Shown: positions 1 to 8,855, counted from the first letter of the stretch. The stretch is 64,000 nt of DNA from Pararobbsia alpina (GCF_902859895.1 NZ_CADIKM010000001.1:248001-312000); one strand, 5' to 3'. Translations and numbers: made by a program. The notes: a model not told the origin generated them from the letters alone.

Positions 1-695
1 ATCTCGGCCGGCCGGTACTCGCGCTTCGAAGTGCTTGCCTTGGCACTGGCCGTGGCGCCGTCCACAGCCGCCGGCGGCAGGCGCAGACCCTGCGATGCGA
101 CGAACCCGACCACGATGAAGACGACCCCGTACAGCCACAAGGTCGAATCCAAGCCGCGCGAAACCAACGACGCCGAAATCGGGAAGGTGGTCAGAATGGC
201 GCCCATGCCATAGCCTGCGGCAGCTACGCCAGCGGCGAAACCGCGTCGATCAGGAAACCAGCGGACCATGAGGCCCACGACACCGACGTAGACGATACCC
301 GTACCGAGGCCGCCAATGCAGCCGTACGTGAGGTACAGCATCGTCGTGCTGTGCGCATACGATGCGAGCACCCAGCTCAGGCCGGAGAGCACCGTGCCGA
401 TCGAAATCAGCACGCGCGGCCCAAAGCGATTGATCAGCGCGCCCTGGAACGGCGAAAAGAAAGCCTGCAGCAGCACCAGCAGGGAGAAGGTGACTTGCAG
501 CTCGGGCAGCGCAATGCCGAATTGCGCCATGAGCGGCTTCGTCATCAGAGTCCACACATATTGCGGACTCGAAATGGTCATCATGCAAATGAGGCCCAGG
601 CCGAGCTGAAGCCAGCGGCTGCGCATGGCGGCCGGCACTGCGTGAGCCGTTGTGTGCGCCACCATTCCGTCTGGGGTCTGTGTCAGCATGTCCAT
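1..695 (-). CDS. MFS transporter, oxalate:formate antiporter (OxlT) family, 3' end outside window
   Basis: About 231 codons of the N-terminal half are visible; the C-terminal half lies beyond base 1. After a short hydrophilic head the frame reads WLQLGLGLICMMTISSPQY, the typical first helix of OxlT-like carriers. Further hydrophobic helices follow, with the MFS loop after helix 2 (RFGPRVLI) and glycine-rich helices (GGLGTGIVYVGVVGLMV). The family exchanges oxalate for formate, or transports other small carboxylates, across the inner membrane. In known OxlT the substrate-binding Arg and Lys are in the missing half, so specificity cannot be checked here. The start ATG has a GGAGA ribosome site six bases upstream. 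The oxalate decarboxylase gene about 5 kb away on the same strand supports an oxalate role. MFS family is near certain; the substrate is inferred. Confidence 0.85.
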   Translation of the reverse strand, partial: MDMLTQTPDGMVAHTTAHAVPAAMRSRWLQLGLGLICMMTISSPQYVWTLMTKPLMAQFGIALPELQVTFSLLVLLQAFFSPFQGALINRFGPRVLISIGTVLSGLSWVLASYAHSTTMLYLTYGCIGGLGTGIVYVGVVGLMVRWFPDRRGFAAGVAAAGYGMGAILTTFPISASLVSRGLDSTLWLYGVVFIVVGFVASQGLRLPPAAVDGATASAKASTSKREYRPAE

Positions 696-1108
696 TGTGT
701 TTCTCCGTTTCGAATTGCGTGCCGACTCGTGAACCGGCCTACCTCGTCTACACCGTCAGCGCGACAGCGCACGGCTTGGCCGACATCAAAGGATCGCGGC
801 AGCAGCGCGACGAACGGGCGCCGGTTGCTCGAACCCCAGTCAATGTAAGCAAGCCATGGTTGCCACCCTATCTATACGAGCCGGGGGACATTAGCGAGAA
901 TCGTGCCAAGCCAGGTGGACTTTCAATCCAGAACGGTTGGTGCGGAATAGTCATCGGCACTTGAGCAGGCCGGTCTGCCGATGTCATCGCAGGCTTCGTG
1001 AAAGCGAAGCAAGATGGTGCGGTCGCCCTTTGTCGGTGCGCGCGACACGATGCATGTTCCGCCGTGATGCACGCATCCTGGAACCGGCGCCAGTCAGCGC
1101 GCGTACTA
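696..1108. other. intergenic stretch without a convincing gene
   Basis: This spacer separates the start of the MFS carrier gene from the end of the GtrA-like gene. Open frames here are short and lack protein-like composition or ribosome sites. It should contain the promoter of the MFS gene, but I see no strong -35/-10 pair. No repeats or stable hairpin with a T-run were recognised. Confidence 0.5.
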
Positions 1109-1495
1109 TCAACGCGATCGGAAGACCCAAAGCCTCGCCGTCATATAGTTGACGACCATGCCGGCGACGGACCCGATTGCGACAGAAACGATGGGCAGGT
1201 ATGCCCTGCCCTGAAGGCTGAACACGATGGCACCGTACGCCACATAGTTGACCGTCCCGCCCGCCGACATCGCAGCCAGATACTTCCACCACTCCGACCA
1301 GACCGATTCGCTACGATCCGCGGCGAAGGCGTACCGTCGGTTGATTCGCCACGTCACCCAAACGGCGCAGAGAAACGACACCGCGCGGCCGGCGAAAAAG
1401 CCACAGCCAATCCACAGCGCCAGATAGAGCACGCCGGCATCGATCAGAAAACCGGCAACGCCGGCAATCCCGAAGCAAACAAGCTGCCGCTGCAT
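1109..1495 (-). CDS. GtrA-like membrane protein (putative lipid-linked sugar flippase)
   Basis: A 128-residue protein made almost entirely of four hydrophobic helices, the normal size and topology of the GtrA/DPMS family. It starts MQRQLVCFGIAGVAGF and has the characteristic Asn/Arg-rich loop after helix 2 (WRINRRYAF). GtrA proteins are thought to move undecaprenyl-phosphate-linked sugars across the inner membrane for attachment to O-antigen or other envelope polymers. The gene begins one base after the stop of the GtrB-like glycosyltransferase, so the two are almost certainly co-transcribed and coupled. The cargo sugar cannot be deduced. Confidence 0.85.
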   Translation of the reverse strand: MQRQLVCFGIAGVAGFLIDAGVLYLALWIGCGFFAGRAVSFLCAVWVTWRINRRYAFAADRSESVWSEWWKYLAAMSAGGTVNYVAYGAIVFSLQGRAYLPIVSVAIGSVAGMVVNYMTARLWVFRSR

Positions 1496-1496
1496 A

Positions 1497-2507
1497 TTAG
1501 TCGGGTGTGGGGAGCAGCGTCGCGGCTTCGGCCCGCGCCGCGCCGGCTAGCATCGAGAGACTGACTTGATTGGTGTAGTACAGCGGCCGGCGCTTGGTTT
1601 CGTTAAACGTGCGTCCGACATATTCGCCAATAACACCCAGCGTCATGAGCTGCACGCCGCCAAGAAACAGCATCACGATCATGAGCGATGGATATCCGCG
1701 CACGGCATCGCCATAGACAACTGCCTTCCAGAACACGAAAGCGCCGTATGAGAACGCCAGCAACGAGGTACACAGGCCCAGGTAGGTCGCATACCGGAGC
1801 GGGGCCGTGGTAAACGATGTAATGCCTTCAAGAGCGAAATTCCAGAGCTTCCAGTAATTCCATTTCGTCTTGCCCGCATAGCGTTCGTCCCGACGGTAAG
1901 GAACAGCGATTTGCGTGAAGCCAATCCAGGCGAACAGGCCTTTCATGAATCGATGCTGCTCGCGCAGCGGCCGCAGTGCGTCGACCGCACGGCGCGACAA
2001 AAGGCGAAAGTCTCCGGTGTCGCGCGGGATACGAACATTCGTAAGCTTGTCGATGACTCGATAAAAGCAATGCGCGGTCGCCTTCTTGAGCCACGACTCC
2101 CCTTCCCGAGTCTCGCGCTGGGCGTATACAACGTCGTGACCGGCCTTCCATAAGCGCACCAGTTCGGGAATCAGCTCGGGCGGATCCTGCAAATCCGTAT
2201 CGATGACCACGACTGCATCGCCTCGGGCGTGGTCAAGGCCGGCCGTCATGGCAATCTCTTTGCCGAAGTTGCGCGACAGGTCGATGAGGCTCACGCGCCG
2301 ATCATCCGCCAGCAGTTGCCGCATGATGGACAGTGTTGAATCTGTACTGCCGTCGTTCACGTAGAGGATTTCCGCCGGCACGTCCATTTGATCCAGGACC
2401 GCGACAACCCGCCGATGAAAATCAGGCAACACCTCCTGCTCGTTGTATGCCGGCGCGATGAGGGTCAAGAGCGGTCTGGATGTGGTCTGGTCGATGTTAT
2501 TTGGCAT
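1497..2507 (-). CDS. GtrB-like family 2 glycosyltransferase (polyprenyl-phosphate glycosyltransferase)
   Basis: The 336-residue protein has a GT-A domain near residues 12-235 (LIAPAYNEQEVLPDF, NDGSTD, then the metal/nucleotide motif DTDLQDPPE). Two C-terminal transmembrane helices follow, at about 235-260 and 270-295. This is the GtrB/ArnC/DPM1 layout, which transfers a sugar from a nucleotide donor to undecaprenyl phosphate on the cytoplasmic face. I use the ATG at 2507 because a GGAAAG ribosome site sits just upstream and the conserved domain starts right after. The frame stays open to 2870, but that extension is Arg/Ser-rich and antisense to the neighbouring gene's start. It pairs with the adjacent GtrA-like gene and probably supplies the divergent GT39-like gene. 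Confidence 0.9.
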   Translation of the reverse strand: MPNNIDQTTSRPLLTLIAPAYNEQEVLPDFHRRVVAVLDQMDVPAEILYVNDGSTDSTLSIMRQLLADDRRVSLIDLSRNFGKEIAMTAGLDHARGDAVVVIDTDLQDPPELIPELVRLWKAGHDVVYAQRETREGESWLKKATAHCFYRVIDKLTNVRIPRDTGDFRLLSRRAVDALRPLREQHRFMKGLFAWIGFTQIAVPYRRDERYAGKTKWNYWKLWNFALEGITSFTTAPLRYATYLGLCTSLLAFSYGAFVFWKAVVYGDAVRGYPSLMIVMLFLGGVQLMTLGVIGEYVGRTFNETKRRPLYYTNQVSLSMLAGAARAEAATLLPTPD

Positions 2508-2683
2508 GCTTCGCTTTCCGTCAATACGTCCCCGTCGACGCACCGAATCATCTGTATGCGCCCCTGTTTCGCGCATCTTTTTCCAACTCGGAATGGTGCT
2601 AAACTCCGGGCCGCCGCGCGCGGCGCGGGCACCGATTCTACTAGATTGCCGGGTCTGCTGGCCGGCGCAGAAGGAAGGTAACA

Positions 2684-4117
2684 ATGAAGCACGGGGAGAC
2701 GCCGACGTTATGGCGCTGGCTAGTAGTGGCTGCGGTTTTGAGCTTCGTACCGAGTCTGTTTTTTCCATATGTCGGGGAAGAAGGCGTCTACACGATTTCC
2801 ACGCTGGAAATGTGGCACGGTCACTTCTGGTCGAACCCTCTCCTCTATGGCGGTGCCTACGGACGCCCACCGTTTCTGAATTGGGTCATCCTTCCGATTG
2901 CAATGGTGCTTGGCCCCGAGCATGTTCTTGTGGCCAGCCGGCTTGTCGCCGCCGGCGCAACCGTCCTGACAGCTGCCGCGCTCCTTGGGTTCGCTCGCGG
3001 CATCGGTGCAACGACTCGTCATGCCGCGCTGGCCGTGCTGGTCTTCCTGAGCTCGGATGCCCTGCTCTACCACGGGTGGCTTGCGTATTCGGACCCACTT
3101 TTCGCCCTGCTCACCTTTGGCGCGATGGGCTGCGTTCTGCTCGCGGCTCGATGCGAGAAAGCGGCCCCACTGGCGCTCGCTGCCGCGCTCGTGACGGCCG
3201 CTTTCCTGACCAAGGCGCTCACTGCTTACGTGTTCGTGGCCGCGACCTGGCTGGTCGTTTTTGTCCGGCATCGCGAGTCGCGCGCCACCCTCCTCAAGCC
3301 CTTTGCACTCTTGTGCTACGCCGTGGCGATCGCAGCTCCGCTCGTCTGGTTCCATTTCAATGGGGGTGGCGGGCGTGGCATTGCTGGCCGCGACGGCGGC
3401 GCCATGACGGCCGACATCATCAACAAGCTCTTGCCGGCGGATCCGCGTGCATGGTTGAAGCAGATCGTGGCATTCCCGGTCGAAACGTTCTGCCGCTTCC
3501 TGCCTGTTACGGCCGTCGTCGCCTACGGCGCCATTCGTGACCGCGCAGCGGCCCGTGAGGGGGCCTGCCGCTGGGATGGGACGATTACGTGCGCGGCGCT
3601 GCTCAACTTCCTGCCCTACTGGCTCGCGCCGCAAAGCAGCATTCGCTACATCCTGCCGCTCTATCCGTTTATCGCGTACTACCTAGCGGGTCGGCTGGCG
3701 CGCATGAGTGCTCCGTCCGTGCGCATTGCGGTCTGCTTCATTGCCGGTGTCATAGCGCTCAAATACGTGGCTATGGTGGGCTTCCCCTTCTACCAGACGA
3801 AGTATCGGGGTAACGCCGCGGCCGTCGCAAAGGACGTCGCAGCCATTGCTGGCCAGGATCCTATCTACACGGATGACCCGTCCAGCGTGGGGCTGTCCAT
3901 CGCCGGTAATGTCGACGCGTTGAGGTGGCCGTCCGCTCCGCTGACCTGGTTGCCCAGGGATCCGCGCGACGGTTGGATATTGACTCGCGAGCCGGGAAAG
4001 CCGGGCACGGCAATCGCGATGACCGAACGGCTTGGCAGGGAAACCTTCTACTTACTCTGCAGCGGTCGCGCATGCACAGCCGCAGGTCAAGCCACGAACC
4101 GCTTCGGACTACATTGA
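2684..4117 (+). CDS. GT39/ArnT-like polytopic membrane glycosyltransferase
   Basis: A 477-residue integral membrane protein with about ten helices. The first periplasmic loop carries an acidic motif (GEEGVYTISTLEMW, residues 31-44) followed by GRPPFLNW (60-67), as in PMT/ArnT-type enzymes, where the acidic residues are catalytic and the arginine-proline stretch binds the lipid carrier. Such enzymes transfer a sugar from an undecaprenyl-phosphate donor to a lipid or polymer on the periplasmic side. The start ATG follows a clear GGAAGG site. It diverges from the GtrA/GtrB pair, so the three could form one envelope-modification module: GtrB charges the lipid, GtrA flips it, and this enzyme transfers the sugar. 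The acceptor is unknown. Confidence 0.85.
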   Translation: MKHGETPTLWRWLVVAAVLSFVPSLFFPYVGEEGVYTISTLEMWHGHFWSNPLLYGGAYGRPPFLNWVILPIAMVLGPEHVLVASRLVAAGATVLTAAALLGFARGIGATTRHAALAVLVFLSSDALLYHGWLAYSDPLFALLTFGAMGCVLLAARCEKAAPLALAAALVTAAFLTKALTAYVFVAATWLVVFVRHRESRATLLKPFALLCYAVAIAAPLVWFHFNGGGGRGIAGRDGGAMTADIINKLLPADPRAWLKQIVAFPVETFCRFLPVTAVVAYGAIRDRAAAREGACRWDGTITCAALLNFLPYWLAPQSSIRYILPLYPFIAYYLAGRLARMSAPSVRIAVCFIAGVIALKYVAMVGFPFYQTKYRGNAAAVAKDVAAIAGQDPIYTDDPSSVGLSIAGNVDALRWPSAPLTWLPRDPRDGWILTREPGKPGTAIAMTERLGRETFYLLCSGRACTAAGQATNRFGLH

Positions 4118-4205
4118 TGTGAGGCACGGCCGACGCTCGACCTGCCCGTGTCTGCCAACGCTCGAAGCGGGAGGCTCGTCCGGGCAGCCGGTGTGTCGCT
4201 GCGCC

Positions 4206-5396
4206 TTAGAAGCGGGTACGCAAGCCCGCGGTGACCGCGACTTGCCTGCTGGTGGCCGACGGTGACAATCCGTTGATGTCAGCCGTAAACACCGTGCCAC
4301 CACCGCTCACGTTCTGGAACTGGCCTTCGACGTACACATCGGTCCGCCTGGACAGCGCGTAGTCCACCAGCAGGTTGAACTGATTCCATTTCGGGTCCGA
4401 CGCGCCCGAGAGACTGGAAGCGCCGTCCGTGAACGTGTATGAACCTATGACCTTGACCGTCGGCGTCACGGTGTAGCTCGCGTTGACTTCATAGTTGTCG
4501 AAACGCAGGCTCGAGGCGTGACCGAGGGAGATCGGCGAGGAGCTGGTGTTGTTGATCCCGATGGCGTTTTCCAGTTTTGTTTCCGTGAACACAAAGCCGA
4601 CCGTCGCCGGACCCAACACGTAGTCCAGACCCGCACCGAATGTACGTTGCTGACCGGCGCTGAACGTAGAGTCGCTGCCGGTCACCTGGCCGGCCGCATT
4701 GACGATGGAGTCTGTCGCGCCGGCCAGATTGGTGGCGGTACCACCGTTGTTCAGCTGCAGGTACGCCGCCGCGAAACGAAATGGACCGTTGTCATACGAA
4801 GTACCGAAGCTATAGGCCCGGTTGTTGGAAAAGCTTCCGGCCGCGTTCGAGAAGCCGTACAGGCCGCCGAAGCTCCAACCGTTGTAGTCCGGGCTCGCGT
4901 ACTTGATCGCATTGTTGATCCGCATCGTATTCTGCAGGTTGTCATTGTCGTACGGGTGCCCGAAGAATACGCCGCCCTTGGGGGCACCGGCGCCCGCCAA
5001 CGGTGCCAGGTAGTCGACCATCGAATCATATTGACGGCCAAGCGTCACCGTACCGACCTGGTCGCTTGACAGACCGACGAACGCCTGCCGACCGAACAGC
5101 AGACCGTGCTGGCCAAGGGCGCCATTGGTGAGGGTGAAGCCGTTTTCCAATGTGAAGATGGCCTTGAGGCCACCGCCCAGGTCTTCTGAACCACGCAGAC
5201 CAAAACGGTCGGGGTTGATGCTGGCGTCGGTCAGCGCGAATTTGCTGTGCCCGGCGCTCGAACCTGCTTCCTTTTGGTTCGACACATACGTGAGTCCCGC
5301 ATCGATGAGGCCATACAACGTTACGCTGCTTTGCGCGTGCGCGGCAGTCGAAACAACAATACCCGTCAGTACCACGGTCAACAGAGCTTTCTTCAT
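4206..5396 (-). CDS. Gram-negative general porin (OmpC-like, Burkholderia type)
   Basis: A 396-residue outer-membrane porin. It begins with a classical signal peptide (MKKALLTVVLTG, predicted cleavage after AHA at about residue 21), then QSSVTLYGLIDAG, the hallmark first strand of Burkholderia/Neisseria porins. The loop 3 region and alternating beta-strand pattern continue to a C-terminal phenylalanine (GLRTRF) needed for BAM recognition. It should form a trimeric 16-strand channel for small hydrophilic solutes. It lies 71 bases downstream of the oxalate decarboxylase gene on the same strand with no evident terminator between them, so the two may be co-expressed and the porin could serve anion entry. 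That specialisation is inference. Confidence 0.95.
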   Translation of the reverse strand: MKKALLTVVLTGIVVSTAAHAQSSVTLYGLIDAGLTYVSNQKEAGSSAGHSKFALTDASINPDRFGLRGSEDLGGGLKAIFTLENGFTLTNGALGQHGLLFGRQAFVGLSSDQVGTVTLGRQYDSMVDYLAPLAGAGAPKGGVFFGHPYDNDNLQNTMRINNAIKYASPDYNGWSFGGLYGFSNAAGSFSNNRAYSFGTSYDNGPFRFAAAYLQLNNGGTATNLAGATDSIVNAAGQVTGSDSTFSAGQQRTFGAGLDYVLGPATVGFVFTETKLENAIGINNTSSSPISLGHASSLRFDNYEVNASYTVTPTVKVIGSYTFTDGASSLSGASDPKWNQFNLLVDYALSRRTDVYVEGQFQNVSGGGTVFTADINGLSPSATSRQVAVTAGLRTRF

Positions 5397-5467
5397 TGGA
5401 GGTGCCAGAAATGATCAAAAATTTAAGGGGCCTCGCGGATGGGAGCGGACCCCTGTTGCTTTAATGA

Positions 5468-6715
5468 TCAGGTGGGCACGACGTCAGGCCGGACTTTCGC
5501 GAATTTCGCAATGACGTCTTCCGAAATGTTCAGGTGCTGCATCACCATTTTCGCCGGCGTATGAGCCAACCACTCGGACAGCGAGACTTCCGCATACTCG
5601 TCCGCCTTGAAGATCTCGAGGAACACCAGGTCCGTTTTCCCGGTGTTCTCAACATAGTGCCCGAGGCTCTTCTTCACATATCCGACGTCGCCCGGATTGA
5701 AATCGGCTGTCTGAGCCTTTGGGCCGGTATCGAACACGGTCATGCGGGCTTGGCCCTTGACGTAGTATTGCCATTCATCGGCATTCGGATGCCAGTGCAA
5801 CTCACGCATGCCGCCCGGCTTCACCGTTACCAGTGCGGCGGCAACCGTCTTGGAAACGTTGAAGTTCTTGCTGTCGACGATCTGTACCTGTCCGCCGGCG
5901 GTCTTCACGTTGGGCTTCATGTCGCTCATCCTGAAGATGAACGGATGCGAAGGTGCCCCCTTCGGCGAGAGCGTCTCCCGTTGGTCTGCCGCTAGAGGAC
6001 CCGGTACCTCGCCTTGGAAAATCCACAGATTGTCGACCGGAATGTTCTTGAAGGACTCGGCAGGCACGCCGAAATTCTTGGCAAGCACCTCCGGCGGGGT
6101 ATGGGCGATCCAGTCCGTCAACATCAGCGTGTTGAATTCCGTCGATTTGCCATTGTCGAATGCGAGGACGAACTCCGCACCGTTCGGACCGAGTCCTTGC
6201 AGCGAATGCGGCAAGCCCGGCGGGAAGTACCAGATGTCGCCCGTTTTCACATCCTCCACGGACGCACGCCCTTCGTTGTCGAGCGTCGTGATGCGGCAGT
6301 TTCCATCGACCATGAAGGCCCACTCCGCTTGCTGATGCCAATGCAATTCGCGAATGCCGCCCGCGTTCAGGCGCATGTTCACGCCCGCAATGTCTTCGGA
6401 AATATAGAAGTCAAGCTGCGTGACTTCGCGCGCCCAGCCGCCGTCCTGAATACGCTTGTGCGCGTTGTTGAACGACGACCAGAAGATCGGCATGCCGTTG
6501 ATGTCGGTCGCGGGTGGATCCTGGAACGACGGAAATTGATTCGCCAGCGTGGGGTTCTGTGGCCCGGGATCGGTCACGCTCTTTGCGTTGATCGCTCCCT
6601 CGGGCGGGCGGTCCGGATTGCCGAACGAGGCCGCCTTCGCGGTGACCGCGACTCCCGCGGCAGCGGCTGCACTGGCAGCGCCAACAAGCATCTTACGTCG
6701 TGACAGGCTGGTCAT
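5468..6715 (-). CDS. oxdC: bicupin oxalate decarboxylase with Tat signal peptide
   Basis: The 415-residue protein starts with a twin-arginine signal (SRRKMLVGAAS, then an Ala-rich segment ending near AKA, residue 28), so folded enzyme should be exported to the periplasm. Two cupin domains follow. In each, three His and one Glu bind Mn: H125, H127, E131, H170 in cupin 1 and H307, H309, E314, H353 in cupin 2. The family converts oxalate to formate and CO2. The active-site lid, SENS in the Bacillus enzyme, aligns here with STEFNT at residues 191-196. The catalytic glutamate is kept (E193) but its neighbours are changed. An AGGAG site precedes the start. The nearby OxlT-like carrier supports oxalate as substrate; oxidase or another carboxylate activity cannot be excluded. 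Confidence 0.9.
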   Translation of the reverse strand: MTSLSRRKMLVGAASAAAAAGVAVTAKAASFGNPDRPPEGAINAKSVTDPGPQNPTLANQFPSFQDPPATDINGMPIFWSSFNNAHKRIQDGGWAREVTQLDFYISEDIAGVNMRLNAGGIRELHWHQQAEWAFMVDGNCRITTLDNEGRASVEDVKTGDIWYFPPGLPHSLQGLGPNGAEFVLAFDNGKSTEFNTLMLTDWIAHTPPEVLAKNFGVPAESFKNIPVDNLWIFQGEVPGPLAADQRETLSPKGAPSHPFIFRMSDMKPNVKTAGGQVQIVDSKNFNVSKTVAAALVTVKPGGMRELHWHPNADEWQYYVKGQARMTVFDTGPKAQTADFNPGDVGYVKKSLGHYVENTGKTDLVFLEIFKADEYAEVSLSEWLAHTPAKMVMQHLNISEDVIAKFAKVRPDVVPT

Positions 6716-7654
6716 ACATGTCTCCTGCTATTAGGGGGGTGATGAACATCGAATAGGCGTGGGGCCGTGTCGTTCGCGACTCAGGTGCTTCCCACGGTGG
6801 TTAGAGTTCGGCAATCCATTTCTTTGCGGCAATCGAGCCCTCGCGACTTCGCTGACCCTATCCAATGAAGGACTGCGAATTACATCGCTTGCGCCAGCGT
6901 CGCTTTCCAAAGACAAAATTCAAGCGATCAACAATGTCGGTCGAACGACGGATAGCGTGTGGTTCGGATGCGATCGACCCATCACCTGGCTACGGTCTTC
7001 GCGACTCCATCCAGACGCGATGTGCGCCTTCTTCAAGAATTTAACGGTGACAACACAAAAACGAATAGAGCAGCCACCATGATTTTTATGATGTATGCCA
7101 ACTCATTCGTCAGCAAGGTGAGGCATGGTGCGCGCTGCAGTCTGCAGAGTCCAAACGAGATTTTCAATCATCACGATCGATCGAGCCTATGATCAGGAAC
7201 TGAAACTCATGGCTCATACCCGCAAAAAAATACGCGCCATTCTTCTGCACAGCGCCTGGACAACGCATCTAGATATGCAATGTAAATTGATTCCTCGACG
7301 ACCTTATAAGAGGGAACCAAGTCGATGTCGTCGTCGGGCCGAACCGTGGGATTTGCGCTGTTGTAACGGCAGGCACTGTCTTGATGACAGAAGAGTAGAT
7401 ATGGCCGCAGGGCATATCTACTCTACGGATGGATAGTCCGATACCGCGTTAGCATTACCTGGCTATACCGGCGTATAACCCGCCGGCGCAGCGAATGGTG
7501 TTGCAACCCGAGACTGCGGCAAGGTCGGCGCCTGATTGGCGATCGAGTCGACTAGCCATCCAGTCGTTATGGATCACGAAGTGATTCTGCTGGCCAACAC
7601 GAAGTCTGAGTTGGGCCTATGTGAGTGCCGTCGCGTAGTAGCTATTCGGGTAAC
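6716..7654. other. long AT-richer intergenic region upstream of the oxalate decarboxylase gene
   Basis: About 940 bases without a convincing gene. All frames are short and unlike known proteins, and base composition is visibly richer in A and T than the flanking genes. It contains the divergent or upstream control region of the decarboxylase gene and a perfect 12-base inverted repeat listed separately. I see no transposase remnant, tRNA or CRISPR. The composition would fit a regulatory region or decayed acquired DNA. Confidence 0.5.
7392..7424. promoter_or_regulatory. perfect 12-base inverted repeat
   Basis: The arms AGAGTAGATATG and CATATCTACTCT are exact reverse complements separated by nine bases. 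There is no T-run on either side, so it does not look like an intrinsic terminator. A protein-binding palindrome or a hairpin in an unrecognised transcript are both possible. It lies in the long gap between the oxalate decarboxylase and SDR genes. Confidence 0.4.
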
Positions 7655-8410
7655 TCACCCACCCAGCACTTCCATCATCCGAGCATTCAAGCCATTGACG
7701 AAACCGTGCTCACCGGGTCCGGGGTTCTCGCGGTACTGCTTCGCCCCTTCAACCAGAACCTCGTCCACATCCGTTCCGAGGACAGCAATCGTTTCGTCGA
7801 TGAAGGCCTCAAGCGGCATCGCCTGTTCAGCCTCACGGCTGTTCATGAGGTCCGTGCGCACCCAGGGCGGTGCGATCTCCAGTACGCGAACCTTCGTGTT
7901 CTGCAGCATGAAGCGTTGCGACAGGATGTACGAATGCAGCGCCGCCTTGGTCGATGAATACACTGCCGTAGCGGCCAGCGGAACAAAAGCCAGGACCGAG
8001 CTGGTATAGGCGACGACAGCGTCGTTCCGGGTCTTGAGGTGATCGATCAGCGCCGACGTCATGCGGATCGGCCCCATGAGGTTGGTCGTAATGGTGGACA
8101 CCATCAGCGCGTCGTCAATGTGACCACCCGCCTGGTCAGGCTGCATGATCCCTGCGTTGTTGATCAGCACATTGAGATCGGGATAGTCCGCGATCAGTTG
8201 CGCCGCCACCCTGCCAATGCTGGCCGGGTCGGCAATGTCGAGCTCGATTGCAGCCATGCCGGGATTCGCCGCCACCGACTCGTCGAGATGGCTGCGCCGG
8301 CGACCACCGATGATGACCTTGTTGCCGCGCTTGTGGAGCGCCTCGGCCAGCCCGCGGCCGATGCCCGAACCGCCGCCCGTGATGAAGATCGTGTTTCCAG
8401 TGAGTTTCAT
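7655..8410 (-). CDS. short-chain dehydrogenase/reductase (SDR) family oxidoreductase
   Basis: A classical SDR of 251 residues with all expected motifs: cofactor-binding TGGGSGIG at 11-18, NNAG at 84-87, catalytic Ser near 138 and the YSSTK Tyr-Lys pair at 151 and 155. The basic patch GRRRS after the second strand suggests NADP(H). It resembles the DltE/YbbO-type subgroup, whose substrates are mostly unknown. It follows the NTF2-like gene by about 43 bases on the same strand, and both diverge from the TetR regulator. They probably form a small stress- or xenobiotic-responsive operon controlled by that regulator. Confidence 0.88.
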   Translation of the reverse strand: MKLTGNTIFITGGGSGIGRGLAEALHKRGNKVIIGGRRRSHLDESVAANPGMAAIELDIADPASIGRVAAQLIADYPDLNVLINNAGIMQPDQAGGHIDDALMVSTITTNLMGPIRMTSALIDHLKTRNDAVVAYTSSVLAFVPLAATAVYSSTKAALHSYILSQRFMLQNTKVRVLEIAPPWVRTDLMNSREAEQAMPLEAFIDETIAVLGTDVDEVLVEGAKQYRENPGPGEHGFVNGLNARMMEVLGG

Positions 8411-8453
8411 GGTCGTTGCCCTGTTGAAGTGGCTGAAGGTGAGGTTTGCGTGG

Positions 8454-8855
8454 TCAGGCAGGGAATCGGTCGCCGAACATCGGCAGGCCGCTTACGGATT
8501 CGGCCTTGGTCGCTTCGTCCTGAAGGACGTCCCAGTGCTCGGCGAGCTTGCCGTCTTCGAAGCGGACGATGTCGGCTGCAATCCACGCAGCGGGCCTGCC
8601 GGTCCCGGTGAAGCGGCCATGCGCGATGACATAGTCACCGTCGGCCACGATCAGCTGGTTCTCATAGCGCGAGGTGTCAGGCAGCGCGTGAACCAGGTTG
8701 AAAAGGCCGTCGCGTCCCGGTGCAATGTGGGCGCTATGCTGAATGTAGCGGTCGGACCAGAAACGCTCGGCCGCAACGTAGTCGCGTTTGTTGAACAGGG
8801 TGTCGAATGCTTCCAGCACGAGCGCCCTATTCTGATCGGGGGTTGTCTTAGTCAT
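8454..8855 (-). CDS. SnoaL-like / NTF2-fold protein
   Basis: A 133-residue single-domain protein with the SnoaL-like pattern: an N-terminal helix (ALVLEAFDTLFNKRD), then RYIQHSAHIAPGRDGL, and a C-terminal sheet with IVRFEDGKLAEHWDVLQ. Members of this fold act as small isomerases, cyclases or hydrolases, or have no known activity. The His and Asp/Glu residues typical of the pocket are present. GGAGG lies about ten bases before the ATG. It is the first gene of a likely two-gene operon with the downstream SDR and is transcribed away from the TetR gene. The function is not known. Confidence 0.85.
   Translation of the reverse strand: MTKTTPDQNRALVLEAFDTLFNKRDYVAAERFWSDRYIQHSAHIAPGRDGLFNLVHALPDTSRYENQLIVADGDYVIAHGRFTGTGRPAAWIAADIVRFEDGKLAEHWDVLQDEATKAESVSGLPMFGDRFPA

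Noticed and set aside
250-588. 112-codon minus-strand ORF at the left edge
   Set aside because: It is another frame of the MFS transporter gene, whose real frame shows clear membrane helices but has no stop inside the window.
2508-2870. N-terminal extension of the GtrB-like gene
   Set aside because: Low-complexity Arg/Ser sequence antisense to the GT39-like gene; the internal ATG has a ribosome site and the normal family start.
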